Positions 29,330 to 34,753 of a DNA stretch of 34,753 nucleotides are shown in pieces. The notes under the pieces were generated by a model that saw nothing but the letters and a program-made list of their open reading frames with translations, was not told the DNA's origin and made no database searches. Positions within the stretch are counted from its first letter, which is position 1. Each line of letters begins with the position of its first letter. The position numbers were made by a program, and so were the translations under genes. The stretch comes from Alphaproteobacteria bacterium. Its GTDB lineage: Bacteria > Pseudomonadota > Alphaproteobacteria > UBA7985 > JAUIBT01. Where the stretch lies: positions 1-34,753 of the forward strand of contig JAUIHE010000014.1 in NCBI GenBank assembly GCA_030432195.1, written 5' to 3'.

Positions 29330-32300
29330 GAAGCCTTCTTGTTTAGTTGGTCTTTCAAACCGGCCAGCACCGCGAAGGGCGAATCGGGGTCCATGGGCTT
29401 ATCCTTGGCGGGGCGCCCCTTACCACCAGAGCTGTCACCTGCGTGGCGCTTGGCCTGATGGCGTCGGTCATCATCACGGCGGGGCTTGCCCTTGCCGGGC
29501 TTCTTGCCGCGCGCCTCGTTGGTTCTTTGGGTCTGGTTGGCTTCGCCCTTGGCGGCCTCGTCACCGCTCGATTGCGGACGATTGCGCTCGGACGCTTGGC
29601 CGTGGCGCGGGCCGCTGTCTTTATTCCCGTTGCGCGGGCCACTGTCTTTGCCCCCGTGGCGTGGGCCACTGTTTTTGCCCCCGTGGCGTGGGCCACCGTC
29701 CTTATTACCGTGGCGCGGGCCACTGTCTCTCTCACGGCGCGGAGGGCGGAACGCAATGACCTCGAATTGCAGCTCTGGGCGTTGTTTCTTGCCCTTCTTG
29801 GCCTTGTCGCTGGTCCCACCGGATGCTTCGCTAGTGTCGCCGATTTCACTGAGACCTGTCTCGTCGCTCTGGGCATGCACCGCCTGGTCCTCAGCCACCG
29901 GGTCTGTCGCGGCGTCTTGAGCGGTTTCGTCCGTTGCGGCCTCTAGGCTTGGCGGTTCAGCGCCGGGAGTGGCATGGTCTGCTTCGGCTGCTTCAGCTTG
30001 TTCGCTCGCCTCGGCTTCAGGTGCAGCGGGGCTTGCTTGCTCGGCCGACGGGGCCTCTGCTTGGCTCTCTGCATCCGTGTCAATTGGCGCTTCGGGCGGT
30101 AGCTCATAAATCCGGTAATCGAGGGCTGCAAGTGCGCCGCGCACCAGCTCACTGTCTCCGCCCATCAAAGTTGCCATGAGGCGATTTGAACGTGCCGGTT
30201 CGTCGCGGGTGGCTTTGCGCGCGGTGCGGAAAGCCACGTCGGCGAAGTTGTCCAAGACATCGGCACGCATGATCATGCGCTTATCGCCTTTACCCATAAT
30301 GACAAAGCCCATGGCCTGCCAGAATCCAGCATCGTCGTTGTCCAGGGCTGGGCGCGCGGTCAGACCGGGCGCGGGCAGTTCGGGAATTGGTTTGTCGTTG
30401 TGCAGGCTCCAAAGCAGGGCGCGCAGCGCGCGGTTGCGCGGGCGCACCAAGTTGCCGAGCCAAATTGCATGACGACCGAAGACCACGCCCAAGTCCTTCA
30501 GGGCCTTGCGGCTGGCGCGGTCCAGAGTGACTTGCTCAAGCGCTTGTTCACGCTGTAAGCATCCAAAGGCCTCGACCAGTTGGAAGGCAAGGCCCTTGGC
30601 GGCTCCGGTCAGCTCAGCGTCACGCAGACGGGTCAGCGTGGTCAGGCGCTGTTGGATATCACGTTGCGCCCAAGTCTCCACATAGGCAGCGAGCGTTTCG
30701 CGTTCGCTCTGTTCTAACATGTTGGTCTCGTGCAGACGCAGCTTGGGCGTGAAGCGGTCGCTGCCAGCTTGCAAGGTGGCGATCTCATGGCCTTGCCAGG
30801 TCACGGACCCGGTGTCGGTGATGGCATAGACCGCGCCAGCCGGTGCCAGCATAGCAGCCAGACGCTGTTTGACCGGTTCGCCCATGGCGCTCTTGGCTGC
30901 CGACAGCAAGCTGCGGGCGTCTTTGGCCTCTAGGGCGTCGATAGGCCTAAAGTTAAGCCCAATCAATTTGCCCACGTGTTGGCCTTCTACCTGAACGTCG
31001 TTTTCAATAATCTCTGCCACGGCGGCGCTTTCCCTTGCTTTCATCAGCACTGCGGCGCGCTGGTCCACGAACTGCAAGGTCAAGCGTTCGTGGAGCGCGT
31101 CCGACAGCCTGTCTTCTATCTGACGGGTCACTTCTTGCCAATGGCTGTTGTTCTGCAACCAGTCTCTTCGGTGCGAAATAAAGGTCCAAGTGCGGATCGA
31201 GGCCAAGCGATTGGTCAATGTGTCGATGTCTCCACGCACATCGTCTAGACGAAGCACCTGTTTTGCGATCCAATCCTCGGGGATGCTCGCCTCGGGGCCC
31301 ATCAAGAATCCATACAGGGCGGACAGCAGCTTGACGTGGCTGCCGGTCATGGTCTTGTGGAAGTCGGGCACCTGGCAGACATCCCACAAAATGCCGACTG
31401 CCGCCGGACCCAGCGCCAAGCGGCGGACCTGTTCTTCTTTCGCCAGATAGCGCAGGGCGCGCTGATCATCGGCTTCGCGGCCCCGGACTAGTTCGCTGCG
31501 GGGCGAAGGCGCGTCTAGGGAGCGCAGCAGGCGCTGGATGTCGTAAAAGTCCAGGTCCGGGTTTCGCCAAACCAGATTTTCGAGCGGCGGGAAGGTGTGG
31601 CTCTCGACCGCTTCAACGATATCCGGGTCCAGATCGCCCAACTCTTGGGCCATGGAAAAAGTACCGTCGTTCTGATAGCGGCCTGCCCGGCCCGCGATCT
31701 GAGCAACCTCAGCGGCATCAAGGCGGCGAGGACGGCGGCCATCAAATTTGGTCAGCCGGGTAAAAGTCACATGGTCCAAATCCATGTTGAGCCCCATGCC
31801 AATGGCATCGGTGGCTACCAGATAATCAACTTCGCCCGCCTGGAACATGGCCACTTGCGCGTTGCGGGTTCGCGGGCTGAGCGCGCCTAATACCACCGCT
31901 GCTCCCCCGCGATGGCGCCGGATCGTATCGGCGGTGGCGTAGACATCTTGGGCGGAAAAGGCCACGACGGCCGAGCGCTTGGGAATCCGCGACAGCTTTT
32001 TAGGCGCCACATAAGACAGCTTGGAAAAGCGCGCTTTGGAAATGATCCGCACTTGCGGAACCAGGCGCTTAATCAGTGGCTCGATCGTGGACGAGCCCAT
32101 GAACATGGTCTCTTCAAGCCCGCGTGCATACAACAGTCGTTGGGTAAAGATGTGCCCGCGTTCAAGATCAGAAGCGAGCTGGATCTCATCGACGGCCAGG
32201 AACTCGGTGCTGATATCCAGCGGCATGCTCTCGACCGTGCAAATCCAATAAGCAGGCGCCCGCGGAACGATCTTTTCTTCGCCCGTCAGCAAGGCCACCT

Positions 32301-32472
32301 GCTGAGCGCCGCACTTGAGCACCAGCTTGTCAAAGACCTCGCGCGCCAGTAGGCGCAACGGAAATCCCATAATGCCCGACTTGTAGGACAGCATGCGATC
32401 AATGGCAAAATGGGTCTTGCCGGTGTTGGTCGGGCCCAGCACTGCTGTTACGAATGCATCATTATAGCTCAT
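29326..32472 (-). CDS. SUV3/MgpS-like DEAD/H helicase with repetitive basic C-terminal tail
   Basis: 'VTAVLGPTNTGKTHFAIDRML...GFPLRLLAREVFDKL...LTGEEKI...VDEIQLASDLERGHIFTQRLL...ATDAIGMGLNMDLDHVTF...QIAGRAGRYQNDGTFS'. ATG at 32472. Confidence 0.9.
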   Translation of the reverse strand: MSYNDAFVTAVLGPTNTGKTHFAIDRMLSYKSGIMGFPLRLLAREVFDKLVLKCGAQQVALLTGEEKIVPRAPAYWICTVESMPLDISTEFLAVDEIQLASDLERGHIFTQRLLYARGLEETMFMGSSTIEPLIKRLVPQVRIISKARFSKLSYVAPKKLSRIPKRSAVVAFSAQDVYATADTIRRHRGGAAVVLGALSPRTRNAQVAMFQAGEVDYLVATDAIGMGLNMDLDHVTFTRLTKFDGRRPRRLDAAEVAQIAGRAGRYQNDGTFSMAQELGDLDPDIVEAVESHTFPPLENLVWRNPDLDFYDIQRLLRSLDAPSPRSELVRGREADDQRALRYLAKEEQVRRLALGPAAVGILWDVCQVPDFHKTMTGSHVKLLSALYGFLMGPEASIPEDWIAKQVLRLDDVRGDIDTLTNRLASIRTWTFISHRRDWLQNNSHWQEVTRQIEDRLSDALHERLTLQFVDQRAAVLMKARESAAVAEIIENDVQVEGQHVGKLIGLNFRPIDALEAKDARSLLSAAKSAMGEPVKQRLAAMLAPAGAVYAITDTGSVTWQGHEIATLQAGSDRFTPKLRLHETNMLEQSERETLAAYVETWAQRDIQQRLTTLTRLRDAELTGAAKGLAFQLVEAFGCLQREQALEQVTLDRASRKALKDLGVVFGRHAIWLGNLVRPRNRALRALLWSLHNDKPIPELPAPGLTARPALDNDDAGFWQAMGFVIMGKGDKRMIMRADVLDNFADVAFRTARKATRDEPARSNRLMATLMGGDSELVRGALAALDYRIYELPPEAPIDTDAESQAEAPSAEQASPAAPEAEASEQAEAAEADHATPGAEPPSLEAATDETAQDAATDPVAEDQAVHAQSDETGLSEIGDTSEASGGTSDKAKKGKKQRPELQFEVIAFRPPRRERDSGPRHGNKDGGPRHGGKNSGPRHGGKDSGPRNGNKDSGPRHGQASERNRPQSSGDEAAKGEANQTQRTNEARGKKPGKGKPRRDDDRRHQAKRHAGDSSGGKGRPAKDKPMDPDSPFAVLAGLKDQLNKKAS
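29601..29727 (-). repeat. 27-bp tandem repeat encoding (D/N)(S/G)GPR(H/N)G(N/G)K units in the helicase tail
   Basis: Protein tail: DSGPRHGNK DGGPRHGGK NSGPRHGGK DSGPRNGNK DSGPRHGQ, about five 9-aa units. Confidence 0.9.
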
Positions 32473-32653
32473 GGCAAAGCCCCGCCTTCTCGTCGCCAAA
32501 TGTCTTGCAAGCCTGCACGTCGTCCCCCATATGCGGGCCGTTAGCCTGCTTTTTCCTACCCAAGCCTGTGTGGCTTGTGTGCCGGTGGTTCTGGCAGGCT
32601 GTTCTGACATTCTGATACGACTATACGCGCAAAAAGAAGAGCAACAAAACCTT

Positions 32654-34546
32654 ATGACTGCCGCCGCCGCCGAACCCAAAACCTACCAATTTCAAGCCGA
32701 AGTCTCGCGTTTGTTGGATATCGTGGCTAATGCCCTGTATTCCAACAAAGAAATTTTCCTGCGAGAGCTGATTTCAAACGCTTCGGATGCCTGCGATAAA
32801 TTGCGATACCGCGCCCTTACGGAGGAGGGATTGTTGGCCAGCAATCAGGAGTTGAGCGTCTTGCTGGAACCTGACCCCCAGGCGCGGAGCCTGACAATCA
32901 CCGACAACGGCATCGGCATGAGCGAGGCGGACCTGCAGGATACCTTGGGCGCGATAGGACGGTCTGGCACCGCAAAGTTCATGGAAGCCTTGGAAAATTC
33001 CAGCGATAGCAATCTGATTGGTCAGTTTGGCGTCGGCTTCTATTCGGCCTTCATGGTGTCTGATTTGGTCACGGTTGAAACGCGCAAAGCCGGTGAAGAG
33101 CAAGCCTGGCGTTGGCAGTCGGACGGTAAGGGCGACTACAGTATCGAGCCAATCGACCAACGCCCCGTAGGTACGCGCATCATCTTGCGCCTGAAAGAGG
33201 ACGCCAGCGAATACGCTGAGCGGCACCGCCTGGAGCACCTGGTCAAGAAATACTCCGACCACATCGTGATCCCGGTTCAGATGCCCGCTGAAAAACAGGA
33301 TGTCGGCGAAGAGGGCGAAGAGGGCCAGGAATCGGACGACTGGCTGGTGACGCTGAACAAGGCCTCTGCCCTTTGGACCAAGTCAAAGTCAGACATCAAC
33401 AAGGAAGAATACGCGAGCTTCTATAAGTCGGCGGCCGGTGCTTGGGATGAGCCCTGGGAGACCCTGCACTTCAATGTTGAGGGCCACTTGGAGCATACGG
33501 GGCTGCTGTTTATTCCCTCTGCGCGCCCTTTCAATTTGTTCGAACCCGACCGCAAGAACGCCATCAAGCTGTATGTCAAGCGGGTCTTTATTACCGACGA
33601 CTGCCAGGAGCTGGCGCCCGCCTACCTGCGCTTCTTGCGCGGTGTGATCGATTCCTCCGATTTGCCGTTGAATGTCAGCCGTGAATTGTTGCAGGCCTCG
33701 CCCATCTTGAACCTGATCCGCAAAGACGTGACCAAGCGCACGCTGTCGGCGCTCAAGTCGCGCGCCAAGAAAGACGCTGAGGGCTACGATGCCTTCTGGA
33801 ACACCTTCGGAGCGGTTGTGAAAGAGGGCCTCTACGAAGATCCCGATCAACGCGACCCCTTGCTAGACTTGGCCCGCTTCCGATCCTCTACCCAAGACGG
33901 GTGGGTCAGCTTGGCCGATTACAAGGCACGCATGGTCGAAGGGCAGAACGCCATTTACTATTTGGTGGGCGAAGACCTGGAGACCGTCAAACGCTCACCG
34001 CATCTGGAGGGCTTCAAAGCCAAAGGCGTCGAGGTGCTGTTGTTGACGGATCCGGTGGACAGCTTCTGGACCTCGGTCGTTGGCGATTACCAGGATACCG
34101 CGCTGAAGTCCGTCACCCGAGGCGCCGACGACCTTGCCGCGATTAAGACCGGCGAAGAGGCGAGCGACCAAGCAGCCAGCGAGCCGGTCAAGGAAGGCGA
34201 TTTCGCCGAGCTGATCGCTGCCATGAAGACCGCCTTGGAAGAGGACGTTAAGGATGTACGTCTGTCCGAGCGCCTGACGGACTCCGCGGTCTGTCTGGTG
34301 GCCGATGAAGGCGACATGGACATGCAGTTTGCCCGCATGATGGCCGCCCACGGTCAGGAGATCCCCAAGCAAAAGCGCATCTTGGAAATCAACCCCAAGC
34401 ACGCCACCATCAAAGCGCTGAAAGAACGGCCTGCACACCTGGATGACAGCGTGCAGCTCTTGCTCGATCAGGCGTTGATTTTGGAAGGCGAAGCGCCGCG
34501 CGATGCAACCCTGTTTGCTCTGCGGCTCAGCCGTTTGATGGCCTAG
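32654..34546 (+). CDS. htpG: Molecular chaperone HtpG (Hsp90)
   Basis: 'FQAEVSRLLDIVANALYSNKEIFLRELISNASDACDKLRY...ITDNGIGMSEADL...GQFGVGFYSAFMV...RFLRGVIDSSDLPLNVSRELLQ'. ATG at 32654. Confidence 0.97.
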   Translation: MTAAAAEPKTYQFQAEVSRLLDIVANALYSNKEIFLRELISNASDACDKLRYRALTEEGLLASNQELSVLLEPDPQARSLTITDNGIGMSEADLQDTLGAIGRSGTAKFMEALENSSDSNLIGQFGVGFYSAFMVSDLVTVETRKAGEEQAWRWQSDGKGDYSIEPIDQRPVGTRIILRLKEDASEYAERHRLEHLVKKYSDHIVIPVQMPAEKQDVGEEGEEGQESDDWLVTLNKASALWTKSKSDINKEEYASFYKSAAGAWDEPWETLHFNVEGHLEHTGLLFIPSARPFNLFEPDRKNAIKLYVKRVFITDDCQELAPAYLRFLRGVIDSSDLPLNVSRELLQASPILNLIRKDVTKRTLSALKSRAKKDAEGYDAFWNTFGAVVKEGLYEDPDQRDPLLDLARFRSSTQDGWVSLADYKARMVEGQNAIYYLVGEDLETVKRSPHLEGFKAKGVEVLLLTDPVDSFWTSVVGDYQDTALKSVTRGADDLAAIKTGEEASDQAASEPVKEGDFAELIAAMKTALEEDVKDVRLSERLTDSAVCLVADEGDMDMQFARMMAAHGQEIPKQKRILEINPKHATIKALKERPAHLDDSVQLLLDQALILEGEAPRDATLFALRLSRLMA

Positions 34547-34753
34547 AGCGTCGGGCGCTGGCCCTGCAACAGCCCTTCCGCTCTAGCTGACGGATCTCTA
34601 ACGCAAGTCCATGCTCATTCGTATTGCCACTCATTCGCGGCTTGCTTGTCTTATGGATTTGGCAGGCTTCCGAGGGATTGGAAGCCACTGCACGCCACGC
34701 CATTTATGGCGAGCAGTGGCGGCGGTTGGATCGTGAGTTGCTGGGTCTATTGT

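Noticed and set aside
34544-34585. TAGAGCG...CGCTCTA inverted repeat after htpG
   Set aside because: Long loop and no T tract; not a convincing intrinsic terminator.

Overview
The window is a gene-dense, GC-rich segment of a probable alphaproteobacterial chromosome. The assignment rests on a CcrM-type methylase next to rnhB and on an ALAS-type hemA. Most of it is recognisable core or housekeeping content: an L,D-transpeptidase, a YgfZ-like protein, hemA, a DUF2064 protein, rnhB, ccrM, a nucleotide-sugar epimerase, TfoX-N, DUF2461, guaBA, an alpha/beta hydrolase, two histidine phosphatases, a DMGDH/SarDH-like FAD-GcvT oxidoreductase, a CopA P-type ATPase behind a CueR-type operator, a SAM methyltransferase, an S4-domain protein, a SUV3/MgpS-like helicase and htpG. 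Four places stand out. (1) Three tandem paralogous small secreted proteins lie at 9000-10349. They share signal peptide + G-x-V-x-T-x3-CVL-x2-G-x-CV-x-L ... I(S/T)GNPAP, and the first two have their own strong terminators. (2) A lower-GC two-gene cassette lies at 13431-14307. Its first protein aligns by eye with the serum amyloid A family, including the C-terminal 'FRP..xP' motif, and is followed 1 bp later by a small single-TM Cys-containing protein. This looks like an orphan toxin/immunity module. (3) A solitary AT-rich OLD-like ATPase-TOPRIM gene (19962-21860) is inserted between GC-rich housekeeping genes and is a candidate defence gene. (4) An ORF-poor intergenic region (1931-2110) has nested long-range complementarity consistent with a structured ~180-nt RNA. 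All homology statements come from motif recognition without database searches.
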